A stretch of DNA of 64,000 nt from Lactobacillus sp. PV034 (GCF_014522305.1 NZ_CP041982.1:625001-689000), one strand, 5' to 3'; shown: positions 18,585-28,872, counted from the stretch's first letter. Numbers and translations: made by a program. The notes: generated from the sequence alone by a model not told the origin.

Positions 18585-20045
18585 TTATTTAGTTTGACTC
18601 ATTACTTCTTCACCGTTAGCAGTGATGGTAAAGGTCTTGTTAGCAGCGTCTGCATCTAAAACAGCAACGTTCTTACCATCCTTATCTTTACGAGTGATCT
18701 TGATAGTAGTTTCAGTTGGAGTTTCAACATCGATTGAGCCATCAAGGTCAAAAGCGGCAAATTCGTTGCGCCATGAAAGAAGCTTCAAGAGGTTAGCAAC
18801 GACTGGACGTTGAACTTCTTTAGCAACTTCTTCCTTAGTGTAGTAGTGACGGTTAATGTTTCTACCTTCTTTAGTCTTTTCAAGTAAGTCAAGGTCATTT
18901 GAACCAGCCAATAAACCAACATAGTAGATCATTGGAATACCAGGTGCAAAAATTTGAATCGCACGAGAAAGTAAGTAAGCATCATCATTATCACCCAATG
19001 CTGAGTAGTATGTGGAATTGATTTGGTAAATATCAAGGTTGTGGTATTCAGCACTTGAGTACTTACGTTTAACATTAGCCCCAACCTTGTAAAGTTCGTT
19101 AGAAGCGTAATCAATTTCATCGTCAGTTAAGATATCCTTAGCATCAACTACACCGATACCATCATGAGTATCAAGAGTAGTAAATTGTTTCATTGGAGAC
19201 ATCTTTAACCACTTAGCAAGACGGTTAGTTTTACCAGAGTAAAGAGTGTAAAGCGTAGTCATTGGTAAGGCAAAGTCGTAAACAAAGTAGCCATGCTTAG
19301 AGATCTTTTCTGGAATAGTGTAGTGTTCGTGGATTTCTGGCAAAATATCAGCCTTATATGGAGCAAGAATATCGCGAACTTCATTCAAAAGGTCCCAAAT
19401 TTCTGGTTCAACAAAGAAATCATTAGTATCAACCTTTTTTACAGCGTAAGCAAAAGCATCCAAACGGATTAAGTCAGCACCGTGTTTAACCATGTCAATT
19501 AAGGTTTGCTTGAAGAATTCTTGAGCAACCTTACTCTTAACGTTGATATCAATTTGTTCTTCACCAAATGTGTTCCAAAGATGTTCCTTACTACCATCAT
19601 CAAATTCGATTTCTTGTTCAGGAGCCTTGTCTTTGCGCTTGTAAATCATATCGATATCCTTTTGAGTAGGACGATCTTTACCAGCAGCTTCCCAGAACTT
19701 TTCCCAACGAATGAAGAAGTCCTTGTATTTAGAATCATCATGGTTCTTCTTGAAGTCTTGGTACATTTCTGACTTTTTAGAAATATGGTTGATCATGAAG
19801 TCAAACATTAAGTAGTATTCTTCTCCTAAGGCTTCAACATCATCCCAGTTACCAAATGCTGAATCAACAACATCATAACGGTATGGAGCAAAACCACGAT
19901 CACCAGTTGATGGGAAAAATGGAAGTAAGTGAACACCACCAATAGCATCACCAATATAGTTTTTAAGAACTTCATGAGTTTCTTTAATGTTCTTACCCAT
20001 TGAATCAGAATAAGTAATTAACATTGCTTTGTTTTGAATAGGCAT
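18585..20045 (-). CDS. gtfA: Sucrose phosphorylase (GH13_18)
   Basis: The 486 aa enzyme matches sucrose phosphorylase in length and motifs: the N-terminal [31 protein letters not shown] in the active-site entrance, nucleophile region [10 protein letters not shown] (about 190), acid/base EIHEHY (about 235) and LDTHDGIGV (about 290). It converts sucrose and phosphate to glucose-1-phosphate and fructose in the cytoplasm, saving ATP. Related sucrose-6F-phosphate or glucosylglycerate phosphorylases share the fold, so substrate is not certain. AGGAGG lies upstream of the ATG. It follows a permease gene by 27 bp in one transcript. Confidence 0.9.
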   Translation of the reverse strand: MPIQNKAMLITYSDSMGKNIKETHEVLKNYIGDAIGGVHLLPFFPSTGDRGFAPYRYDVVDSAFGNWDDVEALGEEYYLMFDFMINHISKKSEMYQDFKKNHDDSKYKDFFIRWEKFWEAAGKDRPTQKDIDMIYKRKDKAPEQEIEFDDGSKEHLWNTFGEEQIDINVKSKVAQEFFKQTLIDMVKHGADLIRLDAFAYAVKKVDTNDFFVEPEIWDLLNEVRDILAPYKADILPEIHEHYTIPEKISKHGYFVYDFALPMTTLYTLYSGKTNRLAKWLKMSPMKQFTTLDTHDGIGVVDAKDILTDDEIDYASNELYKVGANVKRKYSSAEYHNLDIYQINSTYYSALGDNDDAYLLSRAIQIFAPGIPMIYYVGLLAGSNDLDLLEKTKEGRNINRHYYTKEEVAKEVQRPVVANLLKLLSWRNEFAAFDLDGSIDVETPTETTIKITRKDKDGKNVAVLDADAANKTFTITANGEEVMSQTK

Positions 20046-20072
20046 AGTGAAAATCCTCCTAATTAATTTTAA

Positions 20073-21290
20073 TTAAGCCTTTTTTGCATGACGACTTGCA
20101 AAGAAAATGATGATTCCAATTAGAATCAAGACAACACCATAAACTGGGAATGGAGCGGCAAGGCCAAGACCACTCAAAGGTTGACCAAGCAAATTGTTTG
20201 TCCATTGACCAATAGTTGGTGAGAAGAATGAACCAAAGTTAAATCCAATTAAACATAATGAGGTAACTAATGGTTGACGATTGGCAGGCGCCAAATCAGG
20301 AAGCAAGTTAAAGATTAATGGTGAAACTAATTGAAGTGGGAACCCAATTAAGAGTAATCCAATAACCATCAATACAAAGTTATGACCAGCAAAACCAAAG
20401 AAAAAGTTTGAAATAGCCATTAAACCAAGGCCAAGGTAAACAGTTCCAAAACCAAGTCGTTTATTAATTGGTCCGTAGCAAATTCCTCCAAGAGTTGCCC
20501 CAATCAGCATTAATGAAAGGAACATTGATGATCCAGTATATTGTTCACCATTAATAGCAACAGATAAACCAGGGAAACGGTTTTCCATCCCTACATAGTC
20601 AACAACCAAAAGGAAGGCAAACAAAACAAGAAGATAAACAACTGGACTAATCTTTGTGATTTCTTCTGTCTTTTCGTTGGTTAACTCTTCAGCCAAGTCA
20701 TCTTCGGCAACACTATCATCTTGAGCTTTGCTATCATCAGGAACTCGCATTGCAAAGAAGAAGAGAATAACGAATGCAAAGGCATAAACAAGGAATGATG
20801 CGTGCCAGCCAGCATAGTTAAGAAGCAAGCCTGCCACAGCAAGGGTACATGCTTGACCAATTTGTTCAGCAGCTGCACGCCAACCGAGCATTTGTGCTCG
20901 GGTCTCACCTTGGTACCAAACTGAGATTAAGGAAATAGCTTGGGAATTATACAATCCATAACCGGCACCCAAAAGTAAACGAGAAATCAAGATGATGGTG
21001 TAGTTACTAATAAACATTGGCACCAACCCAGCAATCCCGACGATAGTAACACCAGTCATAATGATCTTTTTGTCAGAAATATTAAACCACTGTTGAAGTA
21101 ATGGTGAAAGAATAACAAAGATCATTACCGCAAATGAAGGAGTGGTGACTAAATACTCCGATTGCGTTTGACTGATTCTTAATGCGTCCTTTAATTGAGG
21201 TAGTGAGCCTTGAATGGCATACGCACTAGTAATCATGAAGGAAACTGATAAGAAAGCTAGTTTGGTAACCAGTGAATTCCTATTGTTCAT
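20073..21290 (-). CDS. MFS permease, probable partner of sucrose phosphorylase
   Basis: The 405 aa protein has 12 predicted membrane segments in two halves, with a charged central loop of about 30 residues (DDSKAQDDSVAEDDLAEELTN region) between helices 6 and 7. The loop-2 motif is weak, while a typical glycine-rich LLLGAGYGLYNS lies in helix 4. Being first in a two-gene unit with gtfA, it probably imports sucrose or a related glucoside, though the sequence alone does not show the substrate. Upstream lies a near-consensus promoter with an inverted repeat. Confidence 0.8.
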   Translation of the reverse strand: MNNRNSLVTKLAFLSVSFMITSAYAIQGSLPQLKDALRISQTQSEYLVTTPSFAVMIFVILSPLLQQWFNISDKKIIMTGVTIVGIAGLVPMFISNYTIILISRLLLGAGYGLYNSQAISLISVWYQGETRAQMLGWRAAAEQIGQACTLAVAGLLLNYAGWHASFLVYAFAFVILFFFAMRVPDDSKAQDDSVAEDDLAEELTNEKTEEITKISPVVYLLVLFAFLLVVDYVGMENRFPGLSVAINGEQYTGSSMFLSLMLIGATLGGICYGPINKRLGFGTVYLGLGLMAISNFFFGFAGHNFVLMVIGLLLIGFPLQLVSPLIFNLLPDLAPANRQPLVTSLCLIGFNFGSFFSPTIGQWTNNLLGQPLSGLGLAAPFPVYGVVLILIGIIIFFASRHAKKA

Positions 21291-21350
21291 AGTTTAAATT
21301 ACTCTCCATATATTAAAATTTTAATAAACTATTATTGTTTATATAGTTGA

Positions 21351-21411
21351 ATAATACAATGGCTATTTTTTTATGTCAAACGATTATCAAAGATAAATAC
21401 AATCGTTTTCA
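21351..21411 (-). promoter_or_regulatory. Promoter and operator-like inverted repeat of the MFS-gtfA operon
   Basis: On the minus strand a perfect -35 TTGACA (21374-21379) is 17 bp from -10 TATTAT (21351-21356). Just upstream, AAACGATT and AATCGTTT (21401-21408 and 21378-21385) form an exact inverted repeat spaced by 15 bp, the inner arm touching the -35. The outer half, TGAAAACGATTGTA (21398-21411), also resembles a CcpA cre site. Control by CcpA and/or a LacI-type sugar repressor is likely. Confidence 0.65.
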
Positions 21412-21617
21412 TTATCTCTCAATTAGAATGAGGTGAGAAACAAAAACTTTTAATATTTAATTTCTAGTGGCGAACTTGAAGAAAAAGATGATGTGCGAAA
21501 AGAAAAAGCATTAAGCTATGACTAAATAGCCTAATACTTCCTCAAAAATTATATTGACTTCTATCTAGCAAATTGATCAAGAACTGAAATAAAATATCAC
21601 CATAATTTACTTATACT
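21412..21617. other. Gap between the MFS promoter and thiI, with a possible gene remnant
   Basis: Apart from the promoter, 21291-21617 holds no intact gene. On the plus strand a short frame of about 24 codons (about 21457-21525, ISSGELEEKDDVRKEKALSYD then stop) has a protein-like composition but no start, so it could be the tail of a deleted gene. I see no strong terminator for thiI beyond weak AT-rich repeats. Confidence 0.3.
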
Positions 21618-22835
21618 TTAAAGTAAATCCATATCGATTTGAGCTTGATCATCCATAAATTTTTGGTTTGGATAGATTGGAGTAATTTCAATTCCATCAA
21701 GAGCTCTTTGAATTAGACCTTCAACATCTAATCTATCTTCCAATTTTCTTGCTTCATCCAACTTTGGTTTTGTCTTAGGACGAGGTGGAGCAAAAATTGT
21801 ACAACAGTCTTCAAATGGTTCAATTGAAAGATCAAAAGTGCCAATATCTTCAGCTAATTTAATTATTTCAGTTTTATCCATAGTTGCAACCGGGCGTAAA
21901 ACTGGAGTTGAAGTTACATCATTAATTGCAACCATTGATTCCAAGGTTTGAGATGCAACTTGCCCAACAGATTCCCCATTAAAAATAGCCAAACCGCCAC
22001 GCATTTCACGAATACGATCTGCTAATTGCAACATGAATCTTCTTTGAATGGTCATTAAGTAGCCTTCTGGTAACTTTTCTTTAATTTGTTCCTGAATTTC
22101 AGCAAATGGTACTGCAATGAAGTTAATCTTTCCACTATAGTTTGCCAAAATACCAGTTAATTCTTTAGCCTTAGCTAAAGCCTTATCAGTAGTATAAGGT
22201 GGGCTAAAGAAGTGAACCATTTCAATATCTACCCCACGTTTTAAAGCTAAGTAAGAGGCTACTGGTGAGTCGATTCCTCCAGAGAGCATCATAACTGCTT
22301 TACCAGCAGTTCCAACTGGCATTCCACCTGCTCCTTTAAGCAATTGATTAGAAATATAAATAGCATCATTTCTAACTTCAATTCTTAAGACTAAATCAGG
22401 CTTCTTCATTTGAACTTTGAGATTATCCATATTAGCAAAAAGATAATCACCAATAATACTATTTAATTGGTTTGTGTCATATTCAAAATCATGATCACTA
22501 CGACGAGTATTTACTTTAAAAGTCATCCCATCTTCAAAGGTTGCTTGCATTAATTCAAGTGAAGCTTTCTTAATCGCATCCAAATTCTTCTCTACTTTAA
22601 TAGTTGGTGAGTAGGTTTGAATTCCAAAAACACGTTTCAAACGTTGATCAATTTCTTCAAATGGTGCACCATTTAATACAATGTGCATTCTGTCATGTTT
22701 AGGATGAATCTCTACTTCAGGAAAGTCATTGAGTAATTTAGTAATATTACCGGCAAGTCTTCCAATAAAATCCTTGCGGTTTTTTCCTTTAGTAGAAAGT
22801 TCACCATAACGAACCATTACTTCAGTATACTGCAT
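21618..22835 (-). CDS. thiI: ThiI, tRNA 4-thiouridine synthase
   Basis: The protein of about 405 aa has a ferredoxin-like/THUMP N-terminal half and the PP-loop motif [19 protein letters not shown] at about 185. It adenylates U8 of tRNA for sulfur insertion. The E. coli rhodanese domain is absent, as usual in Firmicutes, and a Cys pair in EDCCTIF (about 344) may take the sulfur relay role. The start at 22833-22835 (MQYTEV) has AAGGTG 6 bp upstream; an in-frame GTG inside that site is less likely. The dedicated cysteine desulfurase gene lies just upstream. Confidence 0.93.
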   Translation of the reverse strand: MQYTEVMVRYGELSTKGKNRKDFIGRLAGNITKLLNDFPEVEIHPKHDRMHIVLNGAPFEEIDQRLKRVFGIQTYSPTIKVEKNLDAIKKASLELMQATFEDGMTFKVNTRRSDHDFEYDTNQLNSIIGDYLFANMDNLKVQMKKPDLVLRIEVRNDAIYISNQLLKGAGGMPVGTAGKAVMMLSGGIDSPVASYLALKRGVDIEMVHFFSPPYTTDKALAKAKELTGILANYSGKINFIAVPFAEIQEQIKEKLPEGYLMTIQRRFMLQLADRIREMRGGLAIFNGESVGQVASQTLESMVAINDVTSTPVLRPVATMDKTEIIKLAEDIGTFDLSIEPFEDCCTIFAPPRPKTKPKLDEARKLEDRLDVEGLIQRALDGIEITPIYPNQKFMDDQAQIDMDLL

Positions 22836-22845
22836 AAATTTCACC

Positions 22846-24000
22846 TTACTTTAAATGATTAATTTCAGCAAAATGCTGATAAATATCGTCAAAAATGTCT
22901 ATAAACTTATCTGCTTCTTCTAATGTATTGCTTGGATCAAAACTCAAGCGAATTGCACCGGTAGCAATACTATCATCAACTTTCATTGCGCTCAAAGTTG
23001 AACCTTCAACCCCGCTTCTTGAAGAACAAGCACTAGTTGTTGAAGTGAAAATGCCTTTATCTTCAAGAGTATGAACTAAGGTCTCGCCTCTAATTCCTTC
23101 TAAGGCAAAACAAAGAATACTTGGCGCAAATTTGTCATTATCTTGTGAAAAGATATGAATGCCTGGCTTATCTTTAAGATAAGCAATAATTTTTTCTCTA
23201 ACTTTAGCTTCTTGTTCAGCGTTTTTCTTCTCATCTTCCAAATACAAACGCATCGCCTTAGCGGTCGCAGCAATTGCTGGTAAATTTTCGGTACTTGATC
23301 TAAGTGCCTTTTCTTGGCCTCCACCATCAATTAATGGCTTAATCATCTTACCAGCTTTTTTGTAAAGAATTCCTACACCTCTAGGAGCATGAAATTTATG
23401 TGAAGAAAGACTCATTAAGTCTACTCTTGGAGTAAATACTTCTGACCAAATGTTTTTACCAAGCGCTTGTACGTTATCTACATGGAAGGTTACGTTAGGA
23501 TAATCTTCTAAGATTTGGCTAATTTCTTTAATCGGTTGAATACTGCCCACTTCGTTATTTACTCCCATAATTGAAACTAAAATTGTTTCATGGTCTAAAG
23601 CAGCCTTCAAGTCATCTGGATCAACACGGCCATCCTTGTCAACTGGCAAGACAGTAACACGAAAACCTAAATCTTCTAAGGCTCTAACAGAATTTGAAAC
23701 AGCAGCATGTTCGACACTACTAGTAATGATATGATTACCGAATTCTTTTTTAGCTAAAGCAGTTCCCTTTAAAGCCCAATTGTCCGATTCACTTCCACTA
23801 GAAGTAAAAAAGATTTCATAAGGTTGCACACCTAATAAATCAGCCATTTGCTTACGAGATGCCTCTAATAATTGATGAGAACGGTCCCCTAATTTATGAA
23901 GACTAGACGGATTTCCCCAAATTTCTTTACTTACTTTTTCATAGGTATCTAAAGCAGCAAGATAAACCTGAGTTGTTGCACTATTATCAAAATAAATCAC
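22846..24000 (-). CDS. nifS: Cysteine desulfurase serving ThiI (NifS/IscS-like)
   Basis: The 384 aa PLP enzyme has the cofactor lysine in [14 protein letters not shown] (about 203) and the catalytic cysteine in SACSSRSG (about 325) on a mobile loop, as in class I desulfurases. It hands persulfide sulfur to ThiI. The pair corresponds to nifZ-thiI of Bacillus, where this desulfurase is dedicated to 4-thiouridine. The start is GTG with GGGAG upstream. The thiI start lies about 10 bp behind the stop, so the two are cotranscribed. Confidence 0.92.
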   Translation of the reverse strand: MIYFDNSATTQVYLAALDTYEKVSKEIWGNPSSLHKLGDRSHQLLEASRKQMADLLGVQPYEIFFTSSGSESDNWALKGTALAKKEFGNHIITSSVEHAAVSNSVRALEDLGFRVTVLPVDKDGRVDPDDLKAALDHETILVSIMGVNNEVGSIQPIKEISQILEDYPNVTFHVDNVQALGKNIWSEVFTPRVDLMSLSSHKFHAPRGVGILYKKAGKMIKPLIDGGGQEKALRSSTENLPAIAATAKAMRLYLEDEKKNAEQEAKVREKIIAYLKDKPGIHIFSQDNDKFAPSILCFALEGIRGETLVHTLEDKGIFTSTTSACSSRSGVEGSTLSAMKVDDSIATGAIRLSFDPSNTLEEADKFIDIFDDIYQHFAEINHLK

Positions 24001-24016
24001 TTTTATTACTCCCTAT

Positions 24017-24042
24017 AAAAAACGGCCACAATTGCGGCCGTT
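24017..24042 (-). terminator. Terminator after ezrA
   Basis: A near-perfect GC-rich stem, ACGGCCGCAATTGTGGCCGT, is followed by TTTTTTA on the minus strand, between the ezrA stop and the nifS start. Confidence 0.85.
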
Positions 24043-24085
24043 ATATAACTAATAAGATACTAACTAAAAATTAGTAAAAAATCAA

Positions 24086-25813
24086 TTATTCATCTTCACT
24101 TTCTTCATTTAATTCAGCGTAGTATTCTTTTTCAATTCTCTGGTATGCACCAGGCTCTGCCTTTTCAAGAGCTGTCGCAATCACATCAAGTGCATCCTTA
24201 TAAGCATATTTATTCTTATAGAGATCATACGCTTCCTTGCGAGCGCGCTCAATCTCTTTACGACTACTATATTTATTTGAATATTGCATAGTTAATTCAA
24301 ATAAATCTGCTGAATTTAAAATTTCTTCTGCTTCTTTTTGTAAGCGATCAATATCTTCTTGAATTTGAATCAATTCATGTGAGATTTTTTCTAAGTTAAT
24401 ACGAACCTGATTCAATTCTTCACTGGTTTCTGAAATTTCTTTAATAACAAGCGTATATAATTGGATAAATCCTTCCGGTTTTCCAGGAAGTTGACGCCGC
24501 TCAACTTTACGATAAATCAAAGAAACCTTTTGCTTAAATTGATTAATCGAGTCATTAGCAATCTTTTCCGCATCAAAAAGACCATCGACCTTATCTGATA
24601 TTTGTTTTTCTCGCACATCAATTTGATCTAATTCTTTAAGCATGGCAAGCCATTTTGCTTCAATCTCAGAATAAACACCTTTTCCTTCTGTCAACTTTTG
24701 ACAATCAGTATCAAAATCAGTGTTTAAATGGTTTACTCTACTTTCTAATTCTTTTCCTTCTTTTAATTCACCATGATTCAATTCATAGCTTTCATCAATG
24801 TGTTCGAGCTTAGCAACTAATTTCGAAGAACTAGTTCTCATGTGACTTAAGACATCAAATAACTTATCTCTATTTTTATCAACAAATGGTTTAGCTTTAA
24901 ATTCCTTTGTTAGGATATCGTATAAATCATCAATCTCGATTTCAATTTCTTGATCTTGTTTTTTAACCGAATCCAATTCAAGAGTAGCAAGTTTATTCTT
25001 ACTATCATCAATTTTTTCTCTTAGGCCCTTAACAGTTTTCAAGACATCAACTTCATTAATCATGTACTTATCTTTAATCATATTACGATAAGTATGAGTG
25101 ATTTCATCCAATTGATCTGGAAAAATATTCTTTAGCTTATCATGAGCATCCTGAATATTAGGTAACTCATCTTTTAGATCATTTAGCTTAATTTGAATTT
25201 CGTCTAAAACATTCTTAGCTTCAACATGATCACCCTGATTAGATAAATTCTTTACAGCGTCAAATTGTTTTTCAAGTAAAGAAAGCTCCTTTTCCAATTC
25301 ATCTAATGCTACTCCGTAATCAAAAGAATTGGCTAAGATACTTTTTCTTTGTTCTTGATATGTCTTTAATAAAGAAGCATATTTTTTTTTATTATCTTTG
25401 TTAGATTCCAATAAATCCTTGAGTATCTTTTTGCTATTTTCAACAACTTCTTTAGATTCGGCATAAATTTCTTGAACTTCTTTAATATATTTATGTGCCT
25501 TAATTAAAGAATATTTAGCATTAGCTGCAGCAGCTTCTTCCAAAAGATGACGTAATACACCAACTTTTTCTGTATTTACCCTTTGATAAGCTTCACGGTA
25601 TTCTTGGAAGGTTTCTAAACTTTTACCTGCTAAATCCATCTTTTCTAGGCGCTTTATATCTTCTTTTACTTCAATATCATTTAATTGATCACACTCTCTA
25701 TCTAAAAGTGCAATTTGATGATTAAAACGCTTATTAATAATAACTGCACTAGCAACACCAGCAATAATAACCAGTATTAAAATGATGATAAATATTGATT
25801 CACCTGATGACAT
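24086..25813 (-). CDS. ezrA: EzrA, septation ring regulator
   Basis: The 575 aa protein has one N-terminal membrane helix (about 5-24) with a very short outside part, followed by more than 500 residues of charged coiled coil, the spectrin-like EzrA layout. EzrA binds FtsZ and PBPs and prevents extra Z rings in Firmicutes. I chose the ATG at 25811-25813 (MSSGESIF) with GGAGG upstream rather than an ATG four codons earlier. It faces rpsD divergently, the common arrangement in lactobacilli. Confidence 0.92.
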   Translation of the reverse strand: MSSGESIFIIILILVIIAGVASAVIINKRFNHQIALLDRECDQLNDIEVKEDIKRLEKMDLAGKSLETFQEYREAYQRVNTEKVGVLRHLLEEAAAANAKYSLIKAHKYIKEVQEIYAESKEVVENSKKILKDLLESNKDNKKKYASLLKTYQEQRKSILANSFDYGVALDELEKELSLLEKQFDAVKNLSNQGDHVEAKNVLDEIQIKLNDLKDELPNIQDAHDKLKNIFPDQLDEITHTYRNMIKDKYMINEVDVLKTVKGLREKIDDSKNKLATLELDSVKKQDQEIEIEIDDLYDILTKEFKAKPFVDKNRDKLFDVLSHMRTSSSKLVAKLEHIDESYELNHGELKEGKELESRVNHLNTDFDTDCQKLTEGKGVYSEIEAKWLAMLKELDQIDVREKQISDKVDGLFDAEKIANDSINQFKQKVSLIYRKVERRQLPGKPEGFIQLYTLVIKEISETSEELNQVRINLEKISHELIQIQEDIDRLQKEAEEILNSADLFELTMQYSNKYSSRKEIERARKEAYDLYKNKYAYKDALDVIATALEKAEPGAYQRIEKEYYAELNEESEDE

Positions 25814-25888
25814 AATTACCTCCAATACTAGTACTTCTAATTATAGCAAAAATATAATTGATAAACATAGGAATCTCTAAGTTTCAAC

Positions 25889-25917
25889 TTGATTATTTAA
25901 TTAAATATTCGTATAAT
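25889..25917 (+). promoter_or_regulatory. Promoter of rpsD
   Basis: TTGATT (25889-25894) and a perfect TATAAT (25912-25917) are separated by 17 bp. Transcription would start at about 25924, just before the structured leader. Confidence 0.8.
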
Positions 25918-25940
25918 TGAATTCGTGTAAAATATTTGCA

Positions 25941-26050
25941 GCAATAAGTGACAAGAACGTCAACATCTTAGGACGTTTAGTGAACGAGTAACCCGCCGCT
26001 GCACTGGGCGAAATATACAACTTAAGATGCACGAATGTTGAACTTATTCC
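25941..26050 (+). ncRNA. Structured mRNA leader of rpsD, probable S4 autoregulatory site
   Basis: The leader folds into a closed multi-branch structure. AATAAGT (25943-25949) pairs with ACTTATT (26042-26048), CAACAT with ATGTTG, CATCTTA with TAAGATG as an alternative inner helix, a CGTT/AACG hairpin lies in the 5' half, and CCGCC...GGGCG forms a further arm. In Firmicutes S4 represses its own gene by binding such a leader, so this is the likely role; the class is not identified with certainty. About 50 bp separate it from the start codon. Confidence 0.7.
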
Positions 26051-26099
26051 TTATATTTTACTCCAGTAATTTTTATTAATTTAATGGAGGATATTATTT

Positions 26100-26711
26100 A
26101 TGTCAAGATATACTGGTCCAAGCTGGAAACGTTCAAGACGTTTAGGTATTTCCCTTTCTGGTTCAGGTAAAGAAATTAGTCGTCGTAACTATGCACCTGG
26201 TGACCATGGTCCTAACAACCGTGCTAAGATTTCTGAATATGGTCAACAATTACACGAAAAGCAAAAATTACGTTGGATGTACGGCTTAAACGAACGTCAA
26301 TTTAGAAACTTATTCGTTCGTGCTGGTAAGATTCGTGAAGGTAAACACGGTGTTAACTTCATGATTTTACTTGAAAGACGTTTAGACAACGTAGTATTCC
26401 TTTTAGGTCTTGCTACTACTAGAGAACAAGCAAGACAACTTGTTAACCACGGTCACATCTTGGTAAACGGCAAGCGCGTTGACATTCCTTCATACGAAGT
26501 TAACGTTGGTGACGAAATTAGTTTAAGAGAAAAATCAAAGAACTTACAACAAGTTAAGGATGCTCTTGAAGCAACTGCTTCTCGCCCATCATACGTTTCA
26601 TTCGATGATAACAAGATGACTGGTACTTTAGTTCGTCTTCCAGAACGTGACGAAATGAACCCAGATATCGACGAAGCTCTTGTTGTTGAATGGTACAACC
26701 AAAGACTTTAA
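26100..26711 (+). CDS. rpsD: 30S ribosomal protein S4
   Basis: The 203 aa protein starts [21 protein letters not shown], lacks the N-terminal zinc cysteines (zinc-free S4 type), and has the S4 domain at about 93-155 ([30 protein letters not shown]). S4 nucleates 30S assembly on 16S rRNA and often regulates its own mRNA. GGAGG lies 9 bp before the ATG. The codon use (many GGT, GTT, CGT codons) differs from the neighbours as expected for a highly expressed gene. It stands alone, with its own promoter and terminator. Confidence 0.98.
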   Translation: MSRYTGPSWKRSRRLGISLSGSGKEISRRNYAPGDHGPNNRAKISEYGQQLHEKQKLRWMYGLNERQFRNLFVRAGKIREGKHGVNFMILLERRLDNVVFLLGLATTREQARQLVNHGHILVNGKRVDIPSYEVNVGDEISLREKSKNLQQVKDALEATASRPSYVSFDDNKMTGTLVRLPERDEMNPDIDEALVVEWYNQRL

Positions 26712-26727
26712 TCTTAAGTCTATGTTT

Positions 26728-26763
26728 CAAAAAAGTCTTTTCATTTTTGAAAAGACTTTTTTT
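26728..26763 (+). terminator. Terminator of rpsD
   Basis: AAAAAAGTCTTTTC pairs with GAAAAGACTTTTTTT about 20 bp after the rpsD stop, with a long T run. Confidence 0.9.
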
Positions 26764-26833
26764 GTTTACTTTCTTTTCTTTATATTGGTTTCCCGGTAAA
26801 CTAATAATTACAATGTAGTAGGAGGGATTACAA

Positions 26834-27307
26834 ATGAGTGAATCGTTAAATGATCGACTACAACAAGCTGCTTCAGGTGTCACACCTCAAACTAAACCTG
26901 ATGAACGCCGTAAGTTTTTAGGTTCTTTAAGAGAAAGAACCTATTTACGAATGACCGTAGCACAAACTCAAAATCCAAAATTACAGCAACTTTTTTTAGA
27001 GCATATAGATGACTATCGTCCCTATAGTATTTTAATTAATGGTAAGATGCCGCAAACTAATTTTGTAAATAAAGTGATGCAGGCATGCTCTCATAATAAT
27101 ATTAAATTTACTCTTATCAATGATCAGACCGCAAAAAATGAACCTGATGCAACTGGTATTTTAGTAGTGGCCAAAGATGCCATTAATCGTTATCGGATTG
27201 AAATCGATCAAGTATATGCTCCTTCTATTGAAGTGGCAGACAAATTAGATAATTCTCAGCCCAAGAAACATAGTTTCTTTAGAAAACTTTTTAGAAAAGG
27301 AAATTAA
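26834..27307 (+). CDS. yueI: YueI family protein (DUF1694)
   Basis: The 157 aa protein matches the YueI family: SESLNDRLQQAASGVTPQTK, then DERRKFLGSLRERT and a central domain with ATGILVVAKDAINR. Its fold resembles ribosomal L7Ae/L30-like proteins, but the cellular role is unknown. It precedes rarA by 2 bp, so the two are cotranscribed, a linkage seen in other lactobacilli. GGAGG lies 11 bp before the ATG. Confidence 0.85.
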   Translation: MSESLNDRLQQAASGVTPQTKPDERRKFLGSLRERTYLRMTVAQTQNPKLQQLFLEHIDDYRPYSILINGKMPQTNFVNKVMQACSHNNIKFTLINDQTAKNEPDATGILVVAKDAINRYRIEIDQVYAPSIEVADKLDNSQPKKHSFFRKLFRKGN

Positions 27308-27309
27308 AG

Positions 27310-28623
27310 ATGCAACCTTTAGCATATCGTATGCGTCCTACTAATCTCGATGAAGTTGTTGGTCAAGAGCACTTAATTGGTCCAGGTAAAATCATTCGTC
27401 GTATGGTTGAAGCACGCTTACTTTCTTCTATGATTCTCTACGGACCACCAGGAATTGGAAAAACATCGATTGCAAGTGCAATTGCTGGTTCGACTAAATA
27501 TGCATTTCGTAAGCTTAATGCGGCTACTGATACAAAAAAAGATCTCCAAATTGTGGCTGAAGAAAGTAAAATGTCAGGAACAGTAATACTTTTACTCGAT
27601 GAAATTCATCGTTTAGATAAAACTAAACAGGACTTTTTATTACCCTTATTAGAAGCTGGGCAAATCATTTTAATTGGAGCAACTACGGAAAATCCTTATA
27701 TTTCTATTTCTCCTGCAATTCGATCAAGGTGTCAGATTTTTGAGCTTCATCCTCTTGAACCTACAGATATCAAAAAAGCAGTTCAAAGAGCCTTAAGCGA
27801 CGAAGAAAAAGGATTAAAAAAGTATCATCCTACTTTAACACCAGAAGCAGAACAAATGCTAATTGATAAAGGAAATGGTGATTTACGCTCTACTCTCAAT
27901 GGATTAGAGCTAGCTGTTACATCTACCTATCAAGAATTAAAATTATCCAATAAAGATACTACATCCCTAACCATTGATAAAGATGAAATGGGTAATTCTT
28001 TACAAATGAAAACTCAAAACTATGATCGCAACGGAGACGGTCATTATGATTTAATTTCAGCTTTTCAAAAGTCCATTAGAGGTTCGGACACGGATGCTGC
28101 TCTTTATTACTTAGCACAGCTCTGCGAATCCGGCGATCTTCCTTCAATCTTTCGGAGATTGTTGGTAATCGCATATGAAGACATTGGTTTAGCTAATCCT
28201 GCCGCTTGTCAACATACTACAGCCGCCGTTCAAGCTGCAAACATGGTTGGCCTTCCCGAAGCACGCATCATCCTTGCCAATGCTGTCATTGAACTATGTC
28301 TTTCACCTAAAAGTAATAGCGCAATTATGGCTATTGATGCGGCACTTGACGATGTACGTAATCAAAAAAATAATCCTATCCCTAATAGGTTAAAAGATGC
28401 TCATTATAAGGGAGCCAAAAAGTTAGGTCATGGTCTTAACTATATTTATCCTCATTCTTATCCGGGAGACTGGATTCCACAACAATACTTACCAGATAAC
28501 TTAATGGGAAAATCATATTTTAAGCCAAAAGGAAATTCAAAATTTGAAAAAGCATTTAAAAAGCAATACGAAACCCTACTTAAATTACAAAAAGATGGCT
28601 TAAATAATGAGAAAAATAATTAA
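27310..28623 (+). CDS. rarA: Replication-associated recombination protein RarA (MgsA)
   Basis: The 437 aa AAA+ ATPase begins MQPLAYRMRPTNLDEVVGQEHL, with Walker A GPPGIGKTS at about 46, Walker B LLLDEIHR at about 97 and sensor GATTENPY. The C-terminal MgsA-type tetramerisation domain (about 240-420) contains the conserved SDTDAALYYLAQ and HYKGAKKLGHG. RarA acts at stalled replication forks with RecA and SSB. The gene following it is the 6S RNA, a known neighbour of rarA in Bacilli. Confidence 0.96.
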   Translation: MQPLAYRMRPTNLDEVVGQEHLIGPGKIIRRMVEARLLSSMILYGPPGIGKTSIASAIAGSTKYAFRKLNAATDTKKDLQIVAEESKMSGTVILLLDEIHRLDKTKQDFLLPLLEAGQIILIGATTENPYISISPAIRSRCQIFELHPLEPTDIKKAVQRALSDEEKGLKKYHPTLTPEAEQMLIDKGNGDLRSTLNGLELAVTSTYQELKLSNKDTTSLTIDKDEMGNSLQMKTQNYDRNGDGHYDLISAFQKSIRGSDTDAALYYLAQLCESGDLPSIFRRLLVIAYEDIGLANPAACQHTTAAVQAANMVGLPEARIILANAVIELCLSPKSNSAIMAIDAALDDVRNQKNNPIPNRLKDAHYKGAKKLGHGLNYIYPHSYPGDWIPQQYLPDNLMGKSYFKPKGNSKFEKAFKKQYETLLKLQKDGLNNEKNN

Positions 28624-28633
28624 GATAATAAAA

Positions 28634-28661
28634 TTGACTTAGACATCTAATTTGATAAAAT
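28634..28661 (+). promoter_or_regulatory. Promoter of the 6S RNA gene
   Basis: TTGACT (28634-28639) and TAAAAT (28656-28661) are spaced by 16 bp, just past the rarA stop. The expected start is near 28668, immediately 5' of the closing stem of the 6S RNA. Confidence 0.75.
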
Positions 28662-28667
28662 ATTAAA

Positions 28668-28860
28668 TAGTCTGAGTTGATCGTGAGATTTAATAGAACA
28701 GTTGACCGATCAAACAATTGACGTTAGAGTTTGCGAATAACTACTGAATCGGAATACTAGCTTGTCCTAGGATCCATATTCACTGCGACGTAAACTCAGA
28801 TTTTATCCATTATACGGGTTCAACTAGCGTCATTTTTTCTGAACGGACAACTCAGATCTT
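28668..28860 (+). ncRNA. ssrS: 6S RNA (Lacto-usp type)
   Basis: A noncoding transcript of about 190 nt lies between rarA and usp. The terminal stem is exact: CTGAGTTG (28672-28679) pairs with CAACTCAG (28848-28855). Inside, both strands leave a large internal bulge in the middle and a terminal arm, the 6S promoter-mimic fold. The RNA found upstream of usp in lactobacilli was first called 'Lacto-usp' and later recognised as 6S RNA, which binds the housekeeping RNA polymerase holoenzyme in stationary phase. The rarA neighbourhood agrees with the Bacillus bsrA location. Confidence 0.85.
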
Positions 28861-28872
28861 TTTGAAAATAAA

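Noticed and set aside
21457..21525. Small gene on the plus strand between the MFS gene and thiI
   Set aside because: No start codon or ribosome site, only about 24 codons; listed as a possible remnant only.
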